Of a DNA stretch of 42,814 nt, positions 28,472-37,337 are shown piece after piece. The position numbers were made by a program, and so were the translations under genes. Position 1 is the first letter of the stretch. The number at the start of each line of letters is the position of its first letter. The notes beneath the pieces are model-generated. The model saw only the letters and a program-made list of their open reading frames with translations, was not told the DNA's origin and searched no databases. The stretch lies in the NCBI GenBank assembly GCA_013388925.1, contig JACAEJ010000041.1, positions 1 to 42,814 of the forward strand. Reading direction: 5' to 3'. The stretch is from Nitrososphaerales archaeon (lineage in GTDB: Archaea > Thermoproteota > Nitrososphaeria > Nitrososphaerales > JACAEJ01).

Positions 28472-29206
28472 TTGGTGGAGGTAGAGATAAGAGAGTTCAA
28501 GAGGATGAAGTTGGATGGAGCCACCGTGATAGACGGCTTTCCTAGCGTTGGACTGGTGAATACCATCGCTGCCAACTACCTCGTGGCCATGCTTAATCTG
28601 GACCAGGTAGCGGCGCTGGACTCCGATCGCTTTCCAGCCGTATCCATGATCTATGCCAGTAAGCCCAAGTTCCCTGCCAGAATATATGCGAGCGAGGAAT
28701 CGAAGATAGTAGTATTCTTATCCGAGTTCAGAATTCAGCCACATCTCTATAGACCTTTGGCAAAGACTCTATTGAACTGGTCCAAAGAACAAGATTGCTC
28801 ACTAATTATATCTCCTGTGGGATTTCCCGCAGAGCTCTTTCCAGTGGGCGAAGAGCTTTCTGTGCAAGGCGTTGGGAGCACAGATAGAGCTAGAGAGAGA
28901 ATAATCTCAAACGGTATGAAGCAACTGAGCTTTGGGATGATACCGGGAATATCTGGTCAGCTCTTAAACGAGGGGAGATGGGCCGACTTTGATGTGATAG
29001 CCCTCACAGTACCCATCCAACCAGACATTCCCGAAGTCAAAGCTGCTGTAAGGGCTGTAGAAGCGATAGACAAGCTAGTCCCAGAGATCGAAATAGATAT
29101 CGCTTCTCTCGACCAAGAGGCTGAGAGGATAGCAGAGAGGCTGAGCGCCCTTCGTAGACAAGCCAAGCCTATAGAGTCTCAACCTCCATGGGGAGTGTAC
29201 GAGTAA
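28472..29206 (+). CDS. PAC2 (proteasome assembly chaperone) family protein
   Basis: DGFPSVGLVNTIAANYLVAMLNLDQVAALDSDRFPAVSMIY. Confidence 0.85.
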   Translation: MVEVEIREFKRMKLDGATVIDGFPSVGLVNTIAANYLVAMLNLDQVAALDSDRFPAVSMIYASKPKFPARIYASEESKIVVFLSEFRIQPHLYRPLAKTLLNWSKEQDCSLIISPVGFPAELFPVGEELSVQGVGSTDRARERIISNGMKQLSFGMIPGISGQLLNEGRWADFDVIALTVPIQPDIPEVKAAVRAVEAIDKLVPEIEIDIASLDQEAERIAERLSALRRQAKPIESQPPWGVYE

Positions 29207-29227
29207 AACGACTATACCTGATCAGAC

Positions 29228-29255
29228 TGGTGTCGTCACTAGGATTTGAACTTGG
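29228..29255 (-). other. Solitary tRNA 3'-end-like element (imperfect T arm + 3' acceptor strand + CCA)
   Basis: Minus strand CCAAG-TTCAAAT-CCTAG-TGACGAC-A-CCA has correct spacing; no 5' acceptor partner found alongside. Confidence 0.35.
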
Positions 29256-29312
29256 TTTACTACTTAATAATCATAAAAATATTTAAGGCGTAAAACTAAG
29301 AGTGACAGTTGT

Positions 29313-29423
29313 GCGGTGGTCGTCTAGCCTGGTCTAGGACATCAGCCTGCCAACATTTGGGCGGACCGCTGGTAGCCCGGGAGATCACATCTTGATCCGG
29401 GAATTCAAATCCCGGCCACCGCA
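29313..29423 (+). tRNA. tRNA-Gly(GCC), with 14-nt insertion at about 38/39 (29354-29367) and 22-nt T-arm insertion (29382-29403)
   Basis: GCGGTGG/CCACCGC acceptor; TCAGC-CTGCCAA-GCTGG after removing insertion 1; CCGGG-TTCAAAT-CCCGG after removing insertion 2. Confidence 0.82.
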
Positions 29424-29588
29424 CTCTGACCATTAAGTTTTTTATCCTTCTACGTAAACATGAAAGCAAGCCTATTGTGCTCTTTGGTGGAGAGCCTGAA
29501 AAAGAGGATTGAGATGCTATAGGAAAGGGGCATGTGACAAGGATGGAGCTAAAACTGACATATGTAGACACAAGTCCAGCAGGTTGAC

Positions 29589-30836
29589 CTAAACCAAGAA
29601 TCCCAGATTGTATTCGATCGTAAGAACCAAGATGGAGATAAGAATCGTTAACGTTGTGACAATAACACCCGCCCTTAGGAACTCCTTGAAATTCACTCTT
29701 ACCCCTTTCTTCTCTGCTTCCTCTGCAACTATTATATTCGCAATAGCGCCTATTAGGGTAGCATTCCCACCTAAAGTAGCGCCTGCTGCCAAGCTTATCC
29801 ACAACACATTGCCTTCTATATGCTTGATCAAAGGGATGACGAGCATTGTGAGAGGAACATTGCTGACTATCTGAGAAATCAAAGTACTGAATAGGTTTAA
29901 CGATACAATTCCTTCAAAACTGGGAGTGAAGTTTATCTCATCTAGCAAAGCATTGAAAATGCCAGCTTTTGCAGCACCACCTATGACGACAAAGAGCCCC
30001 ACGAAGAACAGTAGCAAAACCCAGTTGACTCTGCTAATGATCTTGGAGGGTTTGACTCTGGCGAAGAGCAGCATCAAAGCCGAGCCTATCAAAGCTATCA
30101 TGGGTATGTCCAACCTGACATAAGAGCTAAGAAAGAATAGAGCTATTGTGAATAGCAATATTGGAAGAGAGGGTCTAAACTTGAGATGAAAATCGTTCAT
30201 GTTGATAGAGTCGTCAATTCTAGGTGTTCTTTTGTCAAAATCCCTTTTGTAGACAAAACGCATGACAAAAATCAAGACTAGGGTAGAAAGAATCGCGACT
30301 GGGAATAGGTAAAGGAAGAAACTCGTATAGGATATTCCTGAGACTATCCCGATGATCATGTTCTGTGGGTTGCCTGTCATTGTCATGGTGCTTCCCACAT
30401 TGGATGCCATGGCCTCTGCTATCAGATATGGCACTGGATTCTTTATCCCCATCAATCTGCAGGTCTCTATTATCACTGGCGTGAATAACAGGACAACGGT
30501 ATCGTTTACCAAAAAGGCACTGGAGATTCCAGTTGCAACGACTACGACCATCAACAGTCTTTTTGGATTCTTCGCTATCGACATAGATTTTATAGCCAAA
30601 AAGGTAAGAAAACCATCCTCTTCCAAGGTTGCTATGATTATCATCATCCCCAATAGCAAGGCTATAGTGTTGAAGTCGATGGCAGCTATGGCCTCTTGAA
30701 CCGTTAGAACGCCGAAAAGTACCATGAGAATCGCTCCGATGAAGGCTGCAGCGGGTCTGTCTATGTTTACCTTGGGTAGCCTTGTGAATGAAATACCTAT
30801 GTAGGTTGCTATCAGTATGATTAGGGCTACGATCAA
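29589..30836 (-). CDS. ArsB/NhaD-type ion transporter (SLC13/IT superfamily)
   Basis: Many TM segments; LLGMMIIIATLEEDGF; GSTMTMTGNPQNMIIG; GGNATLIGAIANIIVAEEAEKKG. Confidence 0.88.
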   Translation of the reverse strand: MIVALIILIATYIGISFTRLPKVNIDRPAAAFIGAILMVLFGVLTVQEAIAAIDFNTIALLLGMMIIIATLEEDGFLTFLAIKSMSIAKNPKRLLMVVVVATGISSAFLVNDTVVLLFTPVIIETCRLMGIKNPVPYLIAEAMASNVGSTMTMTGNPQNMIIGIVSGISYTSFFLYLFPVAILSTLVLIFVMRFVYKRDFDKRTPRIDDSINMNDFHLKFRPSLPILLFTIALFFLSSYVRLDIPMIALIGSALMLLFARVKPSKIISRVNWVLLLFFVGLFVVIGGAAKAGIFNALLDEINFTPSFEGIVSLNLFSTLISQIVSNVPLTMLVIPLIKHIEGNVLWISLAAGATLGGNATLIGAIANIIVAEEAEKKGVRVNFKEFLRAGVIVTTLTILISILVLTIEYNLGFLV

Positions 30837-30904
30837 TCTTTTGACAGATGAGACGCTGAAATTGCTTATTTAAACCTATTCTACTCTATCGAATCTGAGA
30901 CCCA

Positions 30905-31423
30905 CTATCCTCTTACAACCTTGATTACGTTGAGCATTTGATCGAGCTTTATCACAGATACACCAGTATACTTGCCTATGATCTCAATGAGTACTATCCA
31001 GTCAGGGCTCTCCAAGTTTACGGACCTGTTGATGACATTGGCAACGGCGTGAATTACTTCCAAGCTTGAGAGGCTTGTACGCCTCTTTTCGATAGTGATG
31101 CGAAAAGTATCATTCTCTTCTATTCTTGAAGCAAGGCTCGATACTGCATCTACTATCTTCCCAATATCCGTATCTACAACAGTATCAACAGGTATGAGCC
31201 TTAGCAAATATCTTATCCTAAGTGGATCTTCTACGACAATCTTTCTCAAATCTTCTATGACCTTTATGGGCTGTAAATTAGTCTTGACCACCAATAGCCC
31301 CAGTATTCCAGTCCTCATTACATCTGGCGCTTCATCACTCATCTGGGTCAATAGTGCAAAGAGCTCTGAGGATGCTTTGTGTTCGAGACCACGATGAGTA
31401 GTAGCTATGAGGTTGAACTTCAA
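30905..31423 (-). CDS. THUMP-domain protein
   Basis: FNLIATTHRGLEHKASSELFALL...FRITIEKRRTSLSSLEVIHAVANVINRSVNLESPDWIVLIEIIG; TTG start. Confidence 0.8.
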   Translation of the reverse strand: MKFNLIATTHRGLEHKASSELFALLTQMSDEAPDVMRTGILGLLVVKTNLQPIKVIEDLRKIVVEDPLRIRYLLRLIPVDTVVDTDIGKIVDAVSSLASRIEENDTFRITIEKRRTSLSSLEVIHAVANVINRSVNLESPDWIVLIEIIGKYTGVSVIKLDQMLNVIKVVRG

Positions 31424-31434
31424 TAAAAGGCCCT

Positions 31435-32055
31435 CTATACGATATGTTCAAGTAAAACCGATGCCTTTAGAGCTCCCTCTCTTATTACGAGAGGATTTTC
31501 ACCTGCCAGATCAATTACCGTTGATTCCTTTCCTAAGGTCGTTGGACCACCATCGATCATAAGATCGAAACCTCTTCCTAACCTCTTTAGAACCTCAGAA
31601 GGGTTTTTGGGAGATTTCAATCCAGATTTGTTGGCACTCGTTCCTACCAAGCTCCCACCACAGAGTTCTATCAACCTCTTCGCTCCCTCATGGTTGGGAA
31701 TTCTTATCCCGAGCTTATCGCTACCACAGGTGAGGATTTTTGGCAAGGCTTCATCCCTCTTTTTGGCTATAATCGTCAAAGGACCTGGCCAGAACTTCGA
31801 CGCCAATCTTATTCCTCTCTCATCGAGTTTCACAAGCCTTCTCACTACGTCCATGCTCGAGCACAAGACGGGAAGGGGTTTACACTTTCTTGATTTTAGC
31901 TCAAACACCCTATCTATTGCAGATGAATCATATGGGTTACATCCTAGGCCATAGACCGTATCCGTCGGATAGACCACTACCTTGCCCTTCTTGACCATCT
32001 CTGAGGCCTTGATCAGACTCTCTTCATCACACTTGACTATCAATCCCAGTCCCAT
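31435..32055 (-). CDS. Sua5/YciO/YrdC threonylcarbamoyl-AMP synthase
   Basis: GKVVVYPTDTVYGLGCNPYD...IFELKSRKCKPLPVLCSS-type motif; LVGTSANKSGLKSP. Confidence 0.92.
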   Translation of the reverse strand: MGLGLIVKCDEESLIKASEMVKKGKVVVYPTDTVYGLGCNPYDSSAIDRVFELKSRKCKPLPVLCSSMDVVRRLVKLDERGIRLASKFWPGPLTIIAKKRDEALPKILTCGSDKLGIRIPNHEGAKRLIELCGGSLVGTSANKSGLKSPKNPSEVLKRLGRGFDLMIDGGPTTLGKESTVIDLAGENPLVIREGALKASVLLEHIV

Positions 32056-32094
32056 AAATAGCTATCAAAAATCTAAATGGCAATCTATATATTT

Positions 32095-32238
32095 ATGAAC
32101 TTTAGACAAAAGGAGCGCAACGGGGCGATTTCAGTGTCTGATGAAGAGTTCGAAGAGGAGCCTGAGGAAGGATATGAGGAGGAGTATGAAGAGGAGGAGT
32201 ACGAGGAGGGCTGGGAGGAAGAATTTGAAGAGGCATAG
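32095..32238 (+). CDS. Hyperacidic microprotein (47 aa from ATG, or 34 aa from GTG at 32134)
   Basis: MNFRQKERNGAISVSDEEFEEEPEEGYEEEYEEEEYEEGWEEEFEEA*; TATA-like tatatattta just upstream. Confidence 0.5.
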   Translation: MNFRQKERNGAISVSDEEFEEEPEEGYEEEYEEEEYEEGWEEEFEEA

Positions 32239-32348
32239 CTTTGACTCTCCCCAAATTCCCTTTTGAATAGGCCTTTATGATCAAATCTCGGTAAGGTTTT
32301 TCTGAAAGAGAATCGTTAGAATAGTGTAGAGTAGGAATACGATAAGAC

Positions 32349-33080
32349 ATGTGCACAATAGTCGCCATGCTAAGACCGAATGGCGAGGATAGGTTACTAT
32401 TTTTGGAGAATCACGACAAGGTCGATGCAGAGTATTTGGGAGAGGATGTCAGGATCATAGAAGGCAATAGAGTTGTAGCCCTCTTCGACTATAGGTCAAA
32501 GGGTATTGTCTGCGGTTATTCGTTGGAGGCAGGCATATTTGGGGGAGTGGCCAACGTGCCTGGGTTCAAGGGCAGTATGTCTAGGGGAGTATTGCTAAGA
32601 GAAGTTCTATCAGGCTCGAAAGGCCTCTCTGGTGCCATCGAGACGATCGAAGTCAGGCTCAGGTCTGGGCTGTATGGCTCAGCGAACTATGTCTTGGGGG
32701 ATATGGAGGGCCTCTTCAGGATAGAGAGCCTCGGTGGGAGATTATACATATCAGCGGCCAAGGATAGCTTAGTGGTCACGAATAGATTCCGCGATATGGA
32801 TTTTAAGCCAGAAAAAGACTTTCATCAAAGAATCATAGAGAATTCTTTAATGAGGGAGAGTTATATTCAAACTTACATTCAAGGTAAAGGTTTGACACTG
32901 GGCGATTTCCTCAGAATAGCTACCCATCATGGCAAGGAAGTTTCTGTGTGCAGGCACGGAGGCTCTGACACTCTGACCTTGTCCAGCGTGATCTTTCATG
33001 TAAAAGAAGGTCGCCCACCCAAGATTCTATACTCTATTGGAAATCCCTGTGAAAACCAATACAAGGAGTTTATAGCATAG
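32349..33080 (+). CDS. Ntn-hydrolase-like protein with Cys2
   Basis: Starts MCTIVAMLRPNGEDRLLFLENHD, a Cys-2 Ntn-hydrolase style N-terminus. Confidence 0.6.
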   Translation: MCTIVAMLRPNGEDRLLFLENHDKVDAEYLGEDVRIIEGNRVVALFDYRSKGIVCGYSLEAGIFGGVANVPGFKGSMSRGVLLREVLSGSKGLSGAIETIEVRLRSGLYGSANYVLGDMEGLFRIESLGGRLYISAAKDSLVVTNRFRDMDFKPEKDFHQRIIENSLMRESYIQTYIQGKGLTLGDFLRIATHHGKEVSVCRHGGSDTLTLSSVIFHVKEGRPPKILYSIGNPCENQYKEFIA

Positions 33081-33456
33081 ATCCATCTATCATCAACCTA
33101 TCCCCTCTAAGAGTTATGACCGTCAATCCCATGGCCCTTGATCTCCTTCTTAGCTCCTTATCCATGGTAGCCACGGCTAATCCATTTTCGATGGCGTAGC
33201 CCAATATCTTATCATCTACAGAGCCTTCACGAGAGTAAGAAACATGCCCAATCCCTTTTACAAAGTCCAGTGCCAACTTTGCCTGCTTGGATCTCTTTGT
33301 CGATATCCTCTTATTCATGGCTTCAAGTTCCTTTACTGTGTTCTCCAACACCAACAGTTCAGTCTTACCGAGAATCTCTTCGAGCTCTCCGATCAGGTTC
33401 AGAGGCTTACTGGCCATTATAAGAAGAAGGCTAGCATCCAACAATACTTTTGCCAT
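33070..33456 (-). CDS. FCF1/UTP24-like PIN-domain protein
   Basis: MAKVLLDASLLLIM...LVLENTVKELEAM...SVDDKILGYAIENGLAVATMDKELRRR; adjacent to aIF2-gamma. Confidence 0.85.
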   Translation of the reverse strand: MAKVLLDASLLLIMASKPLNLIGELEEILGKTELLVLENTVKELEAMNKRISTKRSKQAKLALDFVKGIGHVSYSREGSVDDKILGYAIENGLAVATMDKELRRRSRAMGLTVITLRGDRLMIDGSML

Positions 33457-33464
33457 ATATGATG

Positions 33465-34718
33465 CTACTCGACTACCCCTGAACCTATCAGGCGCCACCT
33501 ATCTACTATCTTGCGGCTTATGGCAACCCTGCTCTTTATAGGTGCACAGATAACCCTTTTCAATCCTAGCTCTATCCTGTCCCCTTTTATGGATGATACG
33601 TTCCCAAGAGTAACCGCTGTGCCTACGTTCAGCCTAAGGACTTCGTTCACTTTGATTTTCTCCACCTTGACCATCTCTGGTGCTCCAACGACGACTTCAA
33701 AAAGATTGACACTCAGAGTAACTTCTTCATGTATAGGAGGCAGTGAATCGGGCTTGCCTAGGACTTGGCCTACTAAAGCATCCCCCTTTGCAATGTAAGG
33801 GTCTAGCTTCGTTCCAATGGCTATGAGCCCTCCAGGCTTCACTTCGTCCACAAGGCCTGAGCTAGTTCCCAAGCTTGCAACTGTCGTGGATATGGGCTCG
33901 TACTTGGACGCACGTTCAATGAGCACACCAGGCCTTAGCTCGACTTCATCACCCAACTCTATCTTGCCTTGGAGCAAAGTACCACCTACAACTCCTCCTT
34001 TCAATTCGTCTATGGACGAGCCTGGCCTATTTATGTCGAATGACCTTAAAACATACATCAAGGGTAAAGCGTTAGGGTTCCTTTTGGGAGTTGGAATAAG
34101 ATTCTCGATGGCCTCTATCATGGCATCTATGTTGAGCCTTAGCTGAGCCGATACGGGTACTATCGGTGCATCTTTGGCCGTGCTATTGGATATGAAGGAC
34201 TTTATCTTATCAAAATTGGATAAAGCCTCTTCATAGGATATAAGATCGACCTTATTTTGGGCGATAACTATATGCTCCAATCCTAACATCTGCAGCGCCA
34301 AAAGGTGCTCCCTTGTCTGAGGTTGAGGTACTCTCTCGTTGGCGGCTATAACAAATACCGAACCGTCCATCACAGCCGCGCCTGAGAGCATATTCGTCAT
34401 AAGGGCCTCGTGGCCTGGGCAGTCTACAAAGCTCACAACCCTTAGAAGCTCGGTCTGGAATCCACAATGAGGGCATTTAGGAGAAGTTGAGTAATTCATA
34501 GGCGGTAGGCATGAAGGGCATTTGTAGAAGGCAGCATCCGCATACCCTACCTTTATGGTTATACCGCGCTTTAATTCCTCACTATGAGCGCTGGTCCAAA
34601 TCCCTGTTATGGCCTCTACTAAAGTCGTCTTTCCATGGTCCACGTGCCCAGCAGTCCCTATGTTCACTTCGGGTTGTGCTGGTAGTTGATACTTCTTTTC
34701 CACTTCATCCACGCTCAA
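33465..34718 (-). CDS. Translation initiation factor aIF2 gamma subunit
   Basis: GTAGHVDHGKTTLVEAITGIWTSAHSEELKRGITIKVGYADA; zinc knuckle; DCPGHEALMTNML. Confidence 0.96.
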   Translation of the reverse strand: MSVDEVEKKYQLPAQPEVNIGTAGHVDHGKTTLVEAITGIWTSAHSEELKRGITIKVGYADAAFYKCPSCLPPMNYSTSPKCPHCGFQTELLRVVSFVDCPGHEALMTNMLSGAAVMDGSVFVIAANERVPQPQTREHLLALQMLGLEHIVIAQNKVDLISYEEALSNFDKIKSFISNSTAKDAPIVPVSAQLRLNIDAMIEAIENLIPTPKRNPNALPLMYVLRSFDINRPGSSIDELKGGVVGGTLLQGKIELGDEVELRPGVLIERASKYEPISTTVASLGTSSGLVDEVKPGGLIAIGTKLDPYIAKGDALVGQVLGKPDSLPPIHEEVTLSVNLFEVVVGAPEMVKVEKIKVNEVLRLNVGTAVTLGNVSSIKGDRIELGLKRVICAPIKSRVAISRKIVDRWRLIGSGVVE

Positions 34719-34748
34719 CTATTTCTATAATTTTCGCTATTATTCTTG

Positions 34749-35090
34749 TTATTTGATTAATAAAGCATTTACCTGATAGATATCTTCGGTTATGGTACTC
34801 CCTCTTACGAGCTTCCTTCGCCTCTCCCCCTTTCTCTTAGATCTAAAGCCTACACCTTTGGTAAGAAGGGCATACCTTTTCCCCCCTCCCAATATGTCCC
34901 CTCTCATAGGAAAACCTGCTCTATCACTCCCTCCTGTTATCTTGATTCTTCCATCTATCCCCAGAACTGAGGCATCTATCTCATTCCCTATTTTGAGCCC
35001 TACAAGGGCAAGGGCTTGTGGCTCCTTGAGCTCATGCACGCTGGATTTCCCCGTTTCTTTGTCCGAAATGATCAACTTGAAGGCAGGCAA
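34749..35090 (-). CDS. rps6e: Ribosomal protein S6e
   Basis: FKLIISDKETGKS...ITGGSDRAGFPMRGD...GERRRKLVRGSTITEDIYQVN. Confidence 0.95.
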   Translation of the reverse strand: MPAFKLIISDKETGKSSVHELKEPQALALVGLKIGNEIDASVLGIDGRIKITGGSDRAGFPMRGDILGGGKRYALLTKGVGFRSKRKGERRRKLVRGSTITEDIYQVNALLIK

Positions 35091-35137
35091 AATATGTCTA
35101 CCAAAAGCTCTCTTTAATGGTATAATAAATCTTTAAC

Positions 35138-36919
35138 TTAGTATGCCCAGAGGGGAGAGATTTTTCTCTTAATCTCTATTATCCCATCCAATGTTTTAAC
35201 TTCGTCTTCTGTAAGCCTATCCCTGAACTTGGTCAGCAAGAGCTTGACATCCTCTCCTTTTGGCAGTGTGTAAAGAATGTCTTCTTCATTTACCTGTCTT
35301 CCAAATATCGGCTCCTGCATAGAGATGGCAACTTGGGAATTTGTAGGCGCTTCGCTGATCTTTTCGCCCTTGTCTTGTATCTGCTGTACTGTCCCAACGG
35401 TCTTCCCCTGATTGTTCATGAGCGTGGCCTTGTGCCTCAGCCTCCCCGATAGGATCTCTACCCCGAAGATGGCTGGGTTGCTCCTTCTGAATACGAGCCC
35501 TCTTAACACACGCACCTTACACGGGGGGGTTATTGCATCAAAAGCCTTTCTCTCGGCAGCTTCTCTCTCCGAAGTAGCCCAATCTATGTAGCTCTGTATC
35601 AAGTTATAAACGATAGGATCTGAGAAGACCTTTATGTCCTTCTCCAGGGCCTCCTCTTCAGCGTCTGGTAGCAGCTTTACGCCGAAGGCTATTACTACTC
35701 CATGGTACAGATCTACATCCCTGACTGTGCTTGCCTCGACTATGTCCCTTCTTGTTATAGGGCCAATATCAGCTATTCTTATCGGTATCCCCCTCCTCTT
35801 GAGCATGTCCACTATTGCTTCGAGGGTGCCCAAAGCATCGGCCTTGACCACAACGCCTACCTTGTCGATGTCTATGAATACGCTACTGACTTCGCCCTCA
35901 ACCTGCCTCTTTATCTCCTCCATCTTTTCTTCCCTAAGTACTAGCATAGGAGAGCCAGCCAAGACGCCCTCAAGTTCTGGAGTGACTATCTTTATGCCTG
36001 CAGATGCAATGACTTTATCGACAGGGGTGAACCTGTCCCTCGGATCTCTCATTTCGTCCAAGGGCTTTGGCATGAACATGGCCTTTACTCTGGAGATTAT
36101 GGTCCCCTCTCTCTTGCTCAAGACTACACTGTCTCCTATTCTGAGCTCGCCGTCAAGAAGGATCAGGTTGGCAGTATGACCAAGGCCTGCCTCCTCCTTT
36201 ACTTCAAGTATGATGCCCCTTGTTAATTCCGACGTGACGGCCAGTCTACTCTTCATATACTGCTGTGTAAGTCCTATGATGACTGTTAGTAGCTCGGGTA
36301 TTCCTTCGCCAGTCTTGGCGCTCACAGGAACTATCGCTACTTCGTGGGTGAAGTCTTTGACTCTGTAAAACGCCTCAGATTTAAAGCCCAACTTTGATAG
36401 AGTTCCAACGACGGTGTAGATAGCTTCATCGAGTTTTTCTACGACAGGCTTGTCTTGAACCTTCAAAGAGTCTATAAGACGAAGGGAAGGACCAATCTTC
36501 CATCCTGGCAGTAGGTCGATCTTGTTCAAAGCGATGACGAAAGGAACTCTTCTGCTCTTCAGAATCTCTAGGCTCTCATAGGTCTGGGCTTCAAAGCCAC
36601 GGATGGCATCTATAACTAGTATGGAGATATCTGCAGCAGAGCCACCCCTCGTCCTCAGGTTAGCGAATATTTCGTGGCCAGGTGTATCGATGACCAACAG
36701 GCCAGGAACCGCCACCTCTCCCTTTACCCTTGATAAGAGTGGGCCACATATGTTCTTCAACGTATCCATCGGGAAGAAGCTGGCCCCTATGTGCTGGGTC
36801 ATCCCTCCAGCCTCCCTTGCTTGAACAGCAGTCCCCCTTATCTTGTCCAGTAGTAGGGTCTTTCCTGAGTCCACATGGCCCAGTACTACGACGACAGGCT
36901 GCCTTATTCTGGCCTCCAT
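35138..36919 (-). CDS. infB: Translation initiation factor aIF5B (IF-2 family)
   Basis: VVVLGHVDSGKTLLLDKIRGTAVQAREAGGMTQHIGASFFP; DTPGHEIFANLR. Confidence 0.96.
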   Translation of the reverse strand: MEARIRQPVVVVLGHVDSGKTLLLDKIRGTAVQAREAGGMTQHIGASFFPMDTLKNICGPLLSRVKGEVAVPGLLVIDTPGHEIFANLRTRGGSAADISILVIDAIRGFEAQTYESLEILKSRRVPFVIALNKIDLLPGWKIGPSLRLIDSLKVQDKPVVEKLDEAIYTVVGTLSKLGFKSEAFYRVKDFTHEVAIVPVSAKTGEGIPELLTVIIGLTQQYMKSRLAVTSELTRGIILEVKEEAGLGHTANLILLDGELRIGDSVVLSKREGTIISRVKAMFMPKPLDEMRDPRDRFTPVDKVIASAGIKIVTPELEGVLAGSPMLVLREEKMEEIKRQVEGEVSSVFIDIDKVGVVVKADALGTLEAIVDMLKRRGIPIRIADIGPITRRDIVEASTVRDVDLYHGVVIAFGVKLLPDAEEEALEKDIKVFSDPIVYNLIQSYIDWATSEREAAERKAFDAITPPCKVRVLRGLVFRRSNPAIFGVEILSGRLRHKATLMNNQGKTVGTVQQIQDKGEKISEAPTNSQVAISMQEPIFGRQVNEEDILYTLPKGEDVKLLLTKFRDRLTEDEVKTLDGIIEIKRKISPLWAY

Positions 36920-37018
36920 AATCCTCCCCCATACGTGTTTGCTTGAAGATAACCTTGTATAAATTAATGGTTTGCTATTATAAACAAATTAATTAATACC
37001 CATCTAAGACTGTGACTA

Positions 37019-37109
37019 GGGCCAGTAGTCTAGCATGGTTAGGACGTCAGATAATATCCGCCAAGCTCTTACACAGCGAAGGTCGCAGGTTCAAGTCCTG
37101 CCTGGCCCA
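37019..37109 (+). tRNA. tRNA-Val(TAC), with 16-nt anticodon-stem insertion (28/29; 37049-37064)
   Basis: Spliced: GGGCCAGTAGTCTAGCATGGTTAGGACGTCGCTCTTACACAGCGAAGGTCGCAGGTTCAAGTCCTGCCTGGCCCA; all stems pair. Confidence 0.9.
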
Positions 37110-37215
37110 CTGATCAATCAATACTGTTGTAACAAATGAGACTTATTAATCAAACAATCTTCCTACTCACCACCCACTCAGAAACACCCATTTAGAACAC
37201 CCGATAAGGAGACAG

Positions 37216-37251
37216 AGTACATATATGTACACAAAAGTCTTAAATAGTACA
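37216..37251. promoter_or_regulatory. Candidate trp operator/promoter: three NGTACA boxes around a TATA-like element
   Basis: AGTACA at 37216, TGTACA at 37226, AGTACA at 37246 (10- and 20-bp spacing); perfect palindrome GTACATATATGTAC 37217-37230; TATA-like cttaaata 37239-37246. Confidence 0.55.
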
Positions 37252-37337
37252 TTCTTAAAGCGCTATCTGTGGGGATTAGAACTTGGGTGACCTAGTTTGG
37301 CTACGAGCAACACGACAGTGGCTCACCTAATCACAAG

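Noticed and set aside
32102-32368. 88-aa minus-strand ORF (MATIVHMSYRIPT...)
   Set aside because: Proline/leucine-rich antisense shadow of the Glu-rich microprotein; no independent support.
35634-36179. 181-aa plus-strand ORF inside infB, and many similar antisense ORFs (22208-22573, 33817-34146, 39930-40325 and others)
   Set aside because: Opposite strand of well-recognised genes; composition is that of reverse-complement shadows.
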